NCBI RefSeq assembly: GCF_001613365.1
Contig: NZ_BDCF01000001.1
Span: 62,001 to 126,000 of the forward strand
Length of the DNA stretch: 64,000 nucleotides
Source of the DNA: Nocardia xishanensis NBRC 101358
GTDB taxonomy: Bacteria > Actinomycetota > Actinomycetes > Mycobacteriales > Mycobacteriaceae
Direction: 5' to 3'
Shown here: one piece after another, positions 50,267 through 58,720 of the stretch
Position numbering within the stretch: position 1 is the first letter of the stretch
How the letters are laid out: each line of letters opens with the position of its first letter
Program-made: the position numbers and the translations under genes
Notes under the pieces: model-generated
What the model saw: the letters and a program-made list of their open reading frames with translations, nothing else
Told to the model about the DNA's origin: nothing
The model's database searches: none

Positions 50267-50976
50267 TCGGCCTCTGGCTCCTGGCGCATCGGCGCGGCTC
50301 CCGGTTCGCGCTCGACCGGCGCGATGCCGTCCTCCCTCGCGATCAGTCCCCAGCGGCTGGAGGTCAGACGCAGGCTCGGCAGGTCGCTGAGCGAGAGCAC
50401 CACCTCGTAGGTGCGCTCGTATCCGGTGTGCGCGATGCGCCACTGGCCGTCGTCGCAGCGCGTGTAGCGGTCGGTGTAGAAGGCCGCGCCGCGCAGCAGC
50501 ATGTTGTGCGCCGGGATGAGCACGGTGTCGGCGAGATACCAAGTGCCCGTTGCCGTGTCGCCTTCCACGTCGATCTCGGGATGATCACAGCGGTGCTCGG
50601 TGATGACGTGCGGACCGAGCGTGTTGCGCATGAAAGCGAGGAAGGCGTCGCGCGATTCGAACTGCAGGTATTCGCTGTAGGTCGCGGTGGCCTCGGGAAT
50701 CATGGTGTCGGCGAATTCTTCCCATGACTTGGTGTCCAGCGCGCGCAGGTAGCGGAACTTGAGGCGGCTGATGGCCGTGACATCGTCCAGGTCCGGCCGG
50801 TCGGCGGGCGGCTGGACGACTCGTCGGGGATCCCTGACGTCGGCGGCCTCCGGCTGGGCGCCGTCGAGCGGTTCGGCGGCCGCGCGATCGGCGGTCGCTT
50901 CCGCACGCTCGGCGGTGTCCTCGGCCGCGTCGACGGTCGAGTCGCCGAGCCCCTGCTCGCCGCTTCCCTGATCCAT
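50263..50976 (-). CDS. NTF2/SnoaL-like protein
   Basis: The 237-residue protein has about 65 acidic disordered residues, then a SnoaL_4-type fold: AISRLKFRYLRALDTKSWEEFADTMIPEATATYSE and ITEHRCDHPEIDVEGDTATGTWYL. Such folds occur in dehydratases, dioxygenase beta subunits and sensors. Its coupling to a sigma factor that carries its own SnoaL-like domain suggests a regulatory or sensory role, but this is inference. The ATG at 50976 begins a clean frame. Confidence 0.78.
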   Translation of the reverse strand: MDQGSGEQGLGDSTVDAAEDTAERAEATADRAAAEPLDGAQPEAADVRDPRRVVQPPADRPDLDDVTAISRLKFRYLRALDTKSWEEFADTMIPEATATYSEYLQFESRDAFLAFMRNTLGPHVITEHRCDHPEIDVEGDTATGTWYLADTVLIPAHNMLLRGAAFYTDRYTRCDDGQWRIAHTGYERTYEVVLSLSDLPSLRLTSSRWGLIAREDGIAPVEREPGAAPMRQEPEAE

Positions 50977-51069
50977 ACCTCAACAATCCCATCCGAAGCC
51001 GCCGAGCTTCACGGTTTGGGAGATCTGTATCAGATTGCTATCAACGCACGGACTGGACGCCCGGGAAGA

Positions 51070-51945
51070 TCAACTACCGATGGTAAAGCAGGTGCGGCAG
51101 AAATCCTCGCCGAATTCGGTCAGCCGCAGGCTCTTGCGCACGATCTTCGGCGCGCGGCCCGCCTTCTTCAGCGCGGCCTCCACCACCGGCTGCACCTCTA
51201 GCACCATGTAGCGGCTGAGCACCACGGGATCGTCGGAGGTCAGCGTGAGGCCGAGCCGGTTGAGGTTGATGAGGTAGGACCTCGCGCGGTCCGGGTACCG
51301 CACGCCCGCCTGCTCCGGAACCGAGGTCAGGTCGCCCTGGACGAGTTCCGATCCGATGCCGAGGGGACGGTTGGTTCGCACGTCCACCGCGGGCTGCGGG
51401 CCGTTCAGCGACATGAAGCGCAGAATGCGCGCCTCGTCGGGGGCGATCTCGTCGAGGATGCGGTCGTAGGCCGGGTGCACGTCCTCGGTGAAGTAGACGT
51501 CGGCCGAACGCGCCAGCAGCGCGTCGCCGCGCCGCCTGAGTTCCTCGGTGGTGGCCGAGCGCAGGTACGAGCCCATGGCGATGGCCTGCTGCGCCGCGCC
51601 CGTGGGAGTCGGTACGTAACTGACGATTTCGCGCACCGAACCCTCGGTCACGCCGAGCGCGCTGCGCGCGATCGAGCGCAACGCGTTGCCCGTCCGCTCG
51701 GCGATCTCCGCCGAGGATTCACCGTCCAGCGCGGCCTGGGCGATCTCCTTCGTCACCTCGTACGAGGTGTTCACCGCCCATTGTCCGCCGCGCACAGCGG
51801 TACCCGCGGCCAGCCCCGCGGCCCGGAACACCCCGCGGATCAGCCTCGCCTCGTTGCTGATCTGCCGCTGTTCGACATCCGAGCTGCGCTCTACCGCGCG
51901 GGAACCGGCCCGGGTCACGTCCTGTCCGGTCCTGTCGTCTGCCAC
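51070..51945 (-). CDS. Abi-alpha-like (DUF4393) protein, first paralogue
   Basis: The 291-residue protein has an Ala-rich first part (RLIRGVFRAAGLAAGTAVRGG). The conserved Abi_alpha/DUF4393-type half starts near residue 160: VHPAYDRILDEIAPDEARILRFM, then LTSVPEQAGVRYPDRARSYLINLNRLGL and LRLTEFGEDFCRTCF. The Pfam name refers to abortive phage infection, but most actinobacterial members are untested. A paralogue lies at 53623, and a DUF445 membrane protein sits between them. The GTG at 51945 has GGAG 6 bases upstream. It is divergent from the other two. Confidence 0.75.
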   Translation of the reverse strand: MADDRTGQDVTRAGSRAVERSSDVEQRQISNEARLIRGVFRAAGLAAGTAVRGGQWAVNTSYEVTKEIAQAALDGESSAEIAERTGNALRSIARSALGVTEGSVREIVSYVPTPTGAAQQAIAMGSYLRSATTEELRRRGDALLARSADVYFTEDVHPAYDRILDEIAPDEARILRFMSLNGPQPAVDVRTNRPLGIGSELVQGDLTSVPEQAGVRYPDRARSYLINLNRLGLTLTSDDPVVLSRYMVLEVQPVVEAALKKAGRAPKIVRKSLRLTEFGEDFCRTCFTIGS

Positions 51946-52309
51946 GTCCTACTCCGTCGCCAAGTGAACGAATCCGCCCACAGATTATTGCCCGACCGCC
52001 TTCCAGGCGTAGCGAACCCCAACTGTTCGCGCGTCCCGGCCGACCCCATCCGCCGGACCCGATCGCCAGCACCCCAGCGACTTTCATCCGCGAAATGGAT
52101 GTGGCGGACGTCATTCTCTCGTTCCGACCGAGACAATGCGGCATTCGAGACGGATACTGTGACCGATGTCTCAGACACTGCCGCGCGGTCCGGTCCGTCG
52201 AGTTGTGGACGAAGCGCCGCAACTCACAATAGGGTCCAGCTGCCGACTGGGTGCTACTTTGGGGTGCCGGTGAGGCGGCGATCACCGGTTTTTCGGCAGG
52301 AGGGTGTCG
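51946..52309. other. Divergent control region between Abi-alpha-like and DUF445 genes
   Basis: These 364 bases have no plausible gene. I see no operator palindrome of note. A TACTTT at about 52254 could be a -10 element for DUF445. The region must hold both promoters. Confidence 0.45.
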
Positions 52310-53632
52310 TTGTTAGAGAGTGTTTTCGGAGTTCACCCCACGATCCTCCTCGAGCTTTTGACCATTCCGCTTTTCACAGGAGTGATCGGTTACATCACCA
52401 ACTGGACCGGCGTGCTCATGCTGTTCCAGCCCATCGCCTTTCACGGCGTCCGAGTGCCCGGCCTACGGGCGCTCTACCCATTCCTGCCCAAGCGAATCCA
52501 AGTACTGCCGCTGCTGAGTTACGACGGCAGAATGGGCTGGCAGGGCATCGTTCCCTCGCGCGCCGACAAAATGGCCAGCATCGCCGTCGACAAAGGGCTC
52601 GCCAAGCTCGGTAGCGTCTCCGACTTCTATCGCGAACTGGAACCCGACAAGCTGGCCGAGCACCTGGCCAGCATTGCCGACGCGCAGATCACCGATATCG
52701 TCGAGGAAATTTTGCGCCGCGAGCACCCGCAGCTCTGGTACAACCTGCCCAGCCAGGTGCGCGACATGGTGCACGCGCGGGTGCGCCAGCAGCTGCCCGA
52801 CATACTTCGCGAGCTGACCGAGGAACTCGGCGCCAACATCGATCAGCTGATCGACGTCAAACAGATGGTGATCCGCTACTTCCAGGCGCGCCCGCAGCTG
52901 CTCAACACGCTGTTCCAGGTACTCGGCGCCAAAGAGCTGCGGTTCATGCAGAACTTCGGTTTCTACTTCGGCGCGCCGATGGGGGCGCTGCTCGTACTCA
53001 TCCTGCACGTCACCGGATTGTCGACGTGGGTGGTGCTGCCGATCGGCGGTGTGATCATCGGGTGGGTGGTCAACTGGATCGGCATCAACATGATCTTCGC
53101 CCCCGCGTACCCGAAGTGGTGGTGCCCGTGGCGGCAGGGCCTGTTGATCAAGCGGCAGTCCGAGATCACCGACGGCTACGCCGAACTCGTGTCCAGCCAG
53201 GTGATGACGGTCGCCAACATCGGCGACGAACTGCTCAACGGTCCGCGCTCGGATCGCACCATGCAGATGCTGGAGGACACCCTGCGCCCGGCCGCCGACC
53301 GAGCGCTCGGCCCGGCGCGACCCGCGGTGAAATTCATGCTCGGCAGCCGCGAATACGACTCGCTGCAGGCGACGCTGACCACCGAGGCGATGTCCATCGC
53401 GCCGATCGCGTTCGCCGATCCGGACTTCAATGTCCAGCAGGGCAAGCAGATCAACGATTACATCGCCAAACAGATGTCCGCCCTGCAGCCGCCGGACTTC
53501 GTGGAAATGCTGCGTTCGGCCATCAAACAGGATGAATGGCTGCTTTTCGTCCATGGCGGCGCACTGGGCCTCTTGGCCGGATACGCTCACATTCTGATCT
53601 TCGGAACGGGAGTGGCGACGACATGGCTATGA
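52310..53632 (+). CDS. DUF445 membrane protein
   Basis: The 440-residue protein has an N-terminal membrane segment (TILLELLTIPLFTGVIGYIT), a long soluble helical region, and two central membrane segments (MGALLVLILHVTGLSTWVVLPIGGVIIGWVVNWI). A C-terminal hydrophobic end (GGALGLLAGYAHILIFG) follows. GYITNWTGVLMLFQP and the second NWIGINMIFAP are the repeated DUF445 motifs. Function is unknown. I chose TTG 52310 because AGGAGG sits 6 bases before it; a GTG at 52304 would abut that site. It overlaps the next Abi-alpha-like gene by 10 bp. Confidence 0.85.
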   Translation: MLESVFGVHPTILLELLTIPLFTGVIGYITNWTGVLMLFQPIAFHGVRVPGLRALYPFLPKRIQVLPLLSYDGRMGWQGIVPSRADKMASIAVDKGLAKLGSVSDFYRELEPDKLAEHLASIADAQITDIVEEILRREHPQLWYNLPSQVRDMVHARVRQQLPDILRELTEELGANIDQLIDVKQMVIRYFQARPQLLNTLFQVLGAKELRFMQNFGFYFGAPMGALLVLILHVTGLSTWVVLPIGGVIIGWVVNWIGINMIFAPAYPKWWCPWRQGLLIKRQSEITDGYAELVSSQVMTVANIGDELLNGPRSDRTMQMLEDTLRPAADRALGPARPAVKFMLGSREYDSLQATLTTEAMSIAPIAFADPDFNVQQGKQINDYIAKQMSALQPPDFVEMLRSAIKQDEWLLFVHGGALGLLAGYAHILIFGTGVATTWL

Positions 53633-54543
53633 CGGGCTCGGGCGAGAACAACGCGGGATCGGACGCCGACGCGGTCGGCGACGATAGCCAGGCCGCCGAG
53701 CATTCCGAGTTCGTCGCGCCGTCGACGGAGCTCGCCCGGTGGCCGCTCTCCGATATCGAACCGGCGGGGAAGCCGCCCGCGAAACGGCGCGTGCCGTCGC
53801 CGCGCGAGACCGTGCGCGCCGCGGGCGGGGTGGCCAAAGTCGCCTTCACGGCCGCCTCCGAAGTCACCGCGTGGACCGTCGACACCGCGCTCGGCGTCAC
53901 CGGCACCGTGGTGAAGGGCAGCATCGCGGGCGTGCCGCCGCGCGAGGTGCTCGCCGAGGCCGAAGCCGAGGTCCGCGACGCACTGCGCCGGGCGCTCGGC
54001 CTGCCCGCCGCGACGCCCGAACGCACCGATCCGGCCGTGCCCACCCTGCGCGAGCAGGGTGCCGCGCTGCTGCGTCTCTCGGCGAGCACGCACGCCGAGG
54101 CATCCGAGATTCATCCGGCATTCGCCGGAATGCTCGCGGAGCTGACGCCCGACGAGGCGCGCATCCTGCGCTTCCTGCACGTGGACGGCCCGCAGCCCTC
54201 GATCGACATCCGCGTCGGGCGGCCGAGGGCGCTCGGCGCCGAGCGCTACCTGTCCGGGCTCACGCTGATCGGCGAACAGGCAGGGTTGCGTTTTCCGAAC
54301 CGGGTGCCCCAGTACCTCACCAACCTGCGCAGGCTCGGGCTGATCGAGTTCGCCAAGGAACCGGTCGACAACCCGAACCGCTACCAGCTGCTCGAGGCGC
54401 AGTCACCGGTGCGAGAACTGTTGAAGCGCTCCGGATTCGGCACCAAGGTGCACTACCGGAGCATCGTCTTGACCACCTTCGGCACCGACTTCGTCCAGAC
54501 CTGCCTCCCGGTGGTCACCGAAGGCCGCGCCGAATCCAGCTGA
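53623..54543 (+). CDS. Abi-alpha-like (DUF4393) protein, second paralogue
   Basis: The 306-residue protein has an acidic N-terminus, an Ala-rich middle (AAGGVAKVAFTAASEVTAW) and a C-terminal half parallel to the first paralogue. That half has IHPAFAGMLAELTPDEARILRFL, LTLIGEQAGLRFPNRVPQYLTNLRRLGLIEF and IVLTTFGTDFVQTCL. The ATG at 53623 lies inside the DUF445 end; an ATG at 53629 overlaps its stop exactly (ATGA). Translational coupling to a membrane protein suggests the two work together. The role in phage defence is only a family label here. Confidence 0.75.
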   Translation: MAMTGSGENNAGSDADAVGDDSQAAEHSEFVAPSTELARWPLSDIEPAGKPPAKRRVPSPRETVRAAGGVAKVAFTAASEVTAWTVDTALGVTGTVVKGSIAGVPPREVLAEAEAEVRDALRRALGLPAATPERTDPAVPTLREQGAALLRLSASTHAEASEIHPAFAGMLAELTPDEARILRFLHVDGPQPSIDIRVGRPRALGAERYLSGLTLIGEQAGLRFPNRVPQYLTNLRRLGLIEFAKEPVDNPNRYQLLEAQSPVRELLKRSGFGTKVHYRSIVLTTFGTDFVQTCLPVVTEGRAESS

Positions 54544-54653
54544 GCAAACCGCGCATCGCTTCGTTGCCACAGACCTCGCGCACGCTTCACCGAGGCTTGT
54601 GTGAATCGTGCGGAAGACGTGTGGGACCGCGTCGACCGGATGAAAACGGGTGG

Positions 54654-56444
54654 TCAGACACCGTCGGCGAGCTCGAGCCAGCGTTCTTCGGCGGTTTCCT
54701 TCTCGGCGAGTACCTGTTTGAGTTCGGCGCCGAGGGTTACGAGCTTGTCCGGTTCGGTGGCCGCGTCGGCGAGGGCTGCGTGCAGGCGCCCCTCGCGTTC
54801 GGTCAGCTTGTCGATGGCGCGCTCCAGCCGGGTGAGCTCCTTGCGGGCCGCGCGGTAGGCCGCGGCATCGGTGGCCGCGGCGGCGGGCTTGTCCGCGGAC
54901 GCGCGGGCGGGCGCCGGTGCGCTCAGCGCGGCGCGCTTCTTCAGGTACTCCTCGATGCCGCCGGGCAGGTTGGTGAGCTTCCCGTCGCCGAACAGCGCCC
55001 AGGTGGAGTCGCAGATGCGCTCGATCAGGTAGCGGTCGTGGCTGATGACCACCAGGGTGCCCGCCCAGTTGTCGAGCAAATCCTCCAGCTGCTGCAGGGT
55101 GTCGATGTCCAGGTCGTTGGTCGGCTCATCGAGCAACAGCACATTGGGCTCGGCCATCAGGATACGGGTGAGCTGCAACCTGCGCCGCTCGCCGCCGGAC
55201 AGATCGCCGACCGGCGTGCGCTGACGGGCCGGGGTGAATCCGAGCCGCTCGGCCAGCTGTCCGGCCGAGATCTCCTTGTCGCCGAGCATGATTCGCTGCG
55301 CGACCTGCTGCACCGCCTCTAGCACGCGCATATCGGTCGGCAGATCGTCGAGTTCCTGCCGCAACCAGCCGATCTGCACCGTCTGGCCCTGGATGCGCTT
55401 GCCCGCGGCGGGCGCGCCGTCACCGGCCAGCGCGCGCAACAAGGTGGTCTTGCCGGAGCCGTTGACGCCGACCAGGCCGACCCGCTCCCCCGGCGCGAGC
55501 CGCCAGGTCAGGTCGTGCACGAGTTCCCGGCCGTCCGGCGTGGTGAGGGTGGTGTCCTCGAGCTCGATGACCACCCGCCCCAGGCGCTTTCGGGCGAACG
55601 CGGCCAGCGAGACGCTGTCGCGCGGCGCGGGCACGTCGGCGATCAGCGCCTCGGCGGCCTCCACCCGGTAGCGCGGTTTCGAGGTGCGCGCCTGCGGGCC
55701 GCGCCGCAGCCAGGCCAGCTCCTTGCGGGCCAGATTGCGCCTGCGCGCCTCGCTGGCGTCGGCCTGCCTGGCCCGTTCGGCGCGGGCGAAAACCCAATCG
55801 CCGTAACCGCCTTCGTAGCTTTCGACCTTGCCGCCGACGACCTCCCAGGTATTGGTGGCGACGGTGTCGAGGAACCAGCGGTCGTGGGTGACGACGACCA
55901 GGGCGGAGCGGCGGCTCAGCAGATGCGCGGCCAGCCACTGCACGCCCTCGACGTCGAGGTGGTTGGTCGGCTCGTCGAGCACGAGCAGGTCGAGCTCGCG
56001 CACCAGCGCGGCGGCCAGCGCGACGCGACGGCGCTCGCCGCCGGACAGATTGGTGACCGGGGTTTCCATGCCGAGGCCCTGGATGCCGATGCCCTCGAGG
56101 ACGGACCGGATCCGCGGGTTCGCCGCCCATTCGTGCTCGGCGACGCCGTCGGTCATTTGATCGTCCGCCAGACCGGCGAGCACCACCTCACCGACGGTGG
56201 CGCCCTCGGGCAGCACGCCGCGCTGGGTGACCACGGCCAAGCGCAGTCCGCCGACCCTGCTCACCCGGCCGCTGTCCGGCTCCTCGATGCCGGTGAGCAC
56301 CTCGAGCAGCGTGGTCTTGCCGCCGCCGTTGAGGCCGACGACGCCGATACGTTCGCCCGCGTGCACGCCGAGCGAGACGTTGTCCAGGAGGGGCTTGATC
56401 CCGAAGCTCTTGGAAACCTGCTCCAGGTTGATCAGGTTGGACAT
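54654..56444 (-). CDS. ABC-F family ATPase (Uup-like)
   Basis: The 596-residue protein has two ATPase domains and no membrane segments. The first has VVGLNGGGKTTLLEVL, LSGGERRRVALA and LDEPTNHLD. The second has GVNGSGKTTLL, LSGGERRRLQLTRI and LDEPTNDLD. A linker and a C-terminal coiled coil (AYRAARKELTRLERAIDKLTER) complete it. ABC-F proteins act on ribosomes, in translation quality control or antibiotic protection; this form is closest to Uup. It lies 95 bp after ispE on the same strand. The ATG at 56444 is the family start. Confidence 0.92.
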   Translation of the reverse strand: MSNLINLEQVSKSFGIKPLLDNVSLGVHAGERIGVVGLNGGGKTTLLEVLTGIEEPDSGRVSRVGGLRLAVVTQRGVLPEGATVGEVVLAGLADDQMTDGVAEHEWAANPRIRSVLEGIGIQGLGMETPVTNLSGGERRRVALAAALVRELDLLVLDEPTNHLDVEGVQWLAAHLLSRRSALVVVTHDRWFLDTVATNTWEVVGGKVESYEGGYGDWVFARAERARQADASEARRRNLARKELAWLRRGPQARTSKPRYRVEAAEALIADVPAPRDSVSLAAFARKRLGRVVIELEDTTLTTPDGRELVHDLTWRLAPGERVGLVGVNGSGKTTLLRALAGDGAPAAGKRIQGQTVQIGWLRQELDDLPTDMRVLEAVQQVAQRIMLGDKEISAGQLAERLGFTPARQRTPVGDLSGGERRRLQLTRILMAEPNVLLLDEPTNDLDIDTLQQLEDLLDNWAGTLVVISHDRYLIERICDSTWALFGDGKLTNLPGGIEEYLKKRAALSAPAPARASADKPAAAATDAAAYRAARKELTRLERAIDKLTEREGRLHAALADAATEPDKLVTLGAELKQVLAEKETAEERWLELADGV

Positions 56445-56539
56445 GGACGCTGCTAGCCCGCCTCTCCGGGTGATTTGCCGACCGTACGAGCCTACTCACC
56501 CGGCCTGTCGTGCCCGCGCGCGGTCGAAGCGCGGCGGGA

Positions 56540-57484
56540 TCAGCGCTTGGCCGACGCGTCCGTGTCGAGGATGCGCGCACCCGGCACCGGTCCGCTCGCG
56601 GTGCGGACGCTGCGGGCGACGCCCGCGCCGGCGAGTTCCGCGGCCACCGCGACGGCGGCGTCCTCGCTCTCGCAGAGGAAGGCGCAGGTGGGTCCGGAGC
56701 CGGAAACCAGACCCGCGAGCGCGCCTGCGCCGACACCGGCGCGCAGCGTGCGCCGCAGCTCCGGCTTCAGCGAGACCGCGGCCACCTGGAGGTCGTTGCC
56801 GAGCAGCGGAGCGAGCTGGTGCGGATCGCCGGAGGCGAGCGCCTGCATCAACCGCTGGGGTTCGCCGAGCCGCGGCGGGTCGCCCAGCTCGCGCAACCGG
56901 TCCAGCTCGGCGAAGACCGACGGCGTGGACAGCCCGCCCTTGGCCAGCGCGAGCACCCAGTGAAAGGTATTGCGAGACAGGACAGGAAGCAGCCGTTCGC
57001 CGCGGCCGGTGCCGAGCGCGGTGCCGCCGTGCAGCGCGAACGGGACATCGCTGCCGAGTTCGGCGGCGACCGAGGACAATTCGTCGCGGGAAAGGCCGAT
57101 ATCCCATAGCTCGTTCAGGCCGACGAGCGCGGCGGCCGCGTCGGCGCTGCCGCCCGCCATGCCACCCGCGACCGGAATGCCTTTGCTGATGGTGATTTCC
57201 ACCAGCGGCGCCCGGCCCGCGAGGTGCGCGAGGCGCACGGCGGCCTTCCACACCAGATTGTTGCGGTCGGTCGGCACGTCGGCCGCGCCCTCACCGGTCA
57301 CCCGGACGGTCAGCGCCGACGACGGCGCCAGCTCGAGATCGTCGCTCAGCGAGAGCGCCTGGAACACCGTGGTCAGGTCGTGGTACCCGTCCGCGCGCAG
57401 GTCGCCGACGCCGAGGTGGAGATTCACCTTCGACGGCGCGCGCACGGTGACGGGGCTTGGCACTACTGACAACACGGTGTTCAA
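56540..57484 (-). CDS. ispE: 4-diphosphocytidyl-2-C-methyl-D-erythritol kinase
   Basis: IspE phosphorylates CDP-methylerythritol in the MEP isoprenoid pathway. The 314-residue GHMP kinase has [24 protein letters not shown], the ATP loop [18 protein letters not shown] and [12 protein letters not shown]. The TTG at 57484 and the GTG at 57475 are both possible starts, and neither has a ribosome site, so a leaderless transcript is possible. It is divergent from the copper operon across 142 bp. In M. tuberculosis it directly follows ksgA; here copper genes separate them. Confidence 0.95.
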   Translation of the reverse strand: MNTVLSVVPSPVTVRAPSKVNLHLGVGDLRADGYHDLTTVFQALSLSDDLELAPSSALTVRVTGEGAADVPTDRNNLVWKAAVRLAHLAGRAPLVEITISKGIPVAGGMAGGSADAAAALVGLNELWDIGLSRDELSSVAAELGSDVPFALHGGTALGTGRGERLLPVLSRNTFHWVLALAKGGLSTPSVFAELDRLRELGDPPRLGEPQRLMQALASGDPHQLAPLLGNDLQVAAVSLKPELRRTLRAGVGAGALAGLVSGSGPTCAFLCESEDAAVAVAAELAGAGVARSVRTASGPVPGARILDTDASAKR

Positions 57485-57549
57485 GCCTAGTGGGTGGGTC
57501 CGACAACCGCCGGGCTCGATATCGGTCGTTCACCCACCCTTGCGCTCAT

Positions 57550-57566
57550 ATACCCACAGGGGGTAT
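57550..57566. promoter_or_regulatory. Putative CsoR-type copper operator 1
   Basis: ATACCCACAGGGGGTAT is a near-perfect palindrome of the TACCC/GGGTA type recognised by CsoR-like copper repressors. It lies 61 bases before copZ. Confidence 0.65.
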
Positions 57567-57583
57567 GTTCTCCTTCGTCGGAG

Positions 57584-57600
57584 ATACCCCGGCACCGTAT
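57584..57600. promoter_or_regulatory. Putative CsoR-type copper operator 2
   Basis: ATACCCCGGCACCGTAT has the same outer ATAC/GTAT and inner CC/GG elements as the first site. It ends 26 bases before copZ. Its right half is weaker. Confidence 0.45.
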
Positions 57601-57626
57601 GATTGCAGCGAGCGAAGGAGTTGGAG

Positions 57627-57833
57627 ATGGCCACCACCACTTACACCGTCAAGGGAATGACCTGCGGGCACTGCGTCAGCTCGGTCAAGATGGAGATCGG
57701 CAAGATCGATGGCGTCACCAGCGTCGACGTCGACCTCGCGACCGGGGCCGTTCGCGTCGACAGCGCCGCGCCGCTGGCCGACGCCGACGTGGCCGCCGCG
57801 GTCGACGAGGCGGGATACGAGGTCGCCGTCTGA
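57627..57833 (+). CDS. copZ: CopZ-type copper chaperone
   Basis: The 68-residue heavy-metal-associated domain has the copper site GMTCGHCVSSV. It would carry Cu(I) to CopA two genes downstream. The ATG at 57627 has AAGGAG 6 bases upstream. The stop overlaps the next gene (TGATG). Two CsoR-like sites lie upstream, so copper induction is likely. No csoR gene is in the window. Length is standard. Confidence 0.93.
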   Translation: MATTTYTVKGMTCGHCVSSVKMEIGKIDGVTSVDVDLATGAVRVDSAAPLADADVAAAVDEAGYEVAV

Positions 57834-58720
57834 TGCGGGATCGGCTGCGGTTCGCCGCGTTCGGTGGCGGGCTCGTCGTGTTGCTCGGCGCAGCGCTCGG
57901 AATCGGGGCCCTGGTGGGCGATCCGTCCGAGCGGGGCGTCGAGCACGACGGGTCGTATCGGTCGACCGGGTTGTCGGACTCCGAGTCCGGCTACACCCTC
58001 GCCGACCTGAGCGCCCCCGCGTCGCCGAACCGCGCCGGTCCCCTGAGTTTCCGCATCACCGGTGCCGACGGCGCGCCGGTCACCCGGTTCGCCGTCCGGC
58101 ACGAGAAGCCCCTGCATCTCGTCGTCGCCAGGTCGGACGGCGGCGAGTTCCGGCACACGCATCCGGCGATGGCGGCCGACGGCACCTGGTCGGTCGAGTG
58201 GACTTGGGCCGCACCGGGGACGTACCGGGTCTTCGCCGACTTCGCGCCGGACACGGGCGCCGGATCGGGCGGCCTGGTGCTGAGCCACACCGTGACGGTC
58301 GCCGGGGACGCGGCCGCGCGGCCCCTGCCGCCCGTCGGCGAGACCGCTTCGGTGGACGGCGGCTACCAGGTCCGGTTGCAGCGTGACTCCGGCGACCTGC
58401 GGTTCAGCGTGACCCGCGACGGCAGGCCCGTCACCGATCTCGAGCCGTACCTCGGCGCCTACGCGCACCTCGTCGGGCTGCACGCGCCGTCCCTCGCCTA
58501 CCTGCACGCGCATCCGCAGGGCGAGGTCGGCCGGACGAGCCCCGGCCCGGGGACGGCGTTCCACGTCGAGCCGCCCGTGCCAGGGCCCTACCGGCTGTAT
58601 TTCGAATTCGCGCACGGCGGTTCGGTGCACACCGCCGAATTCACCCTCGAATTCGAGCCGCTCTCCACAACGCCATCCACATCCGGCGCCGGACACCGTT
58701 CGGGTGGCGAACACCGATGA
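57833..58720 (+). CDS. Membrane-anchored extracytoplasmic protein of the copper operon
   Basis: The 295-residue protein has one N-terminal membrane segment ([23 protein letters not shown]) and then a large extracytoplasmic part. It contains [14 protein letters not shown] and [17 protein letters not shown], two histidine clusters that could bind metal. The beta-rich pattern ([24 protein letters not shown]) suggests tandem immunoglobulin-like folds. Similar proteins sit between copZ and copA in other actinobacteria, as I remember. Its role is unproven; copper binding outside the membrane is the simplest idea. It is coupled on both sides (TGATG and ATGA). Confidence 0.8.
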   Translation: MRDRLRFAAFGGGLVVLLGAALGIGALVGDPSERGVEHDGSYRSTGLSDSESGYTLADLSAPASPNRAGPLSFRITGADGAPVTRFAVRHEKPLHLVVARSDGGEFRHTHPAMAADGTWSVEWTWAAPGTYRVFADFAPDTGAGSGGLVLSHTVTVAGDAAARPLPPVGETASVDGGYQVRLQRDSGDLRFSVTRDGRPVTDLEPYLGAYAHLVGLHAPSLAYLHAHPQGEVGRTSPGPGTAFHVEPPVPGPYRLYFEFAHGGSVHTAEFTLEFEPLSTTPSTSGAGHRSGGEHR

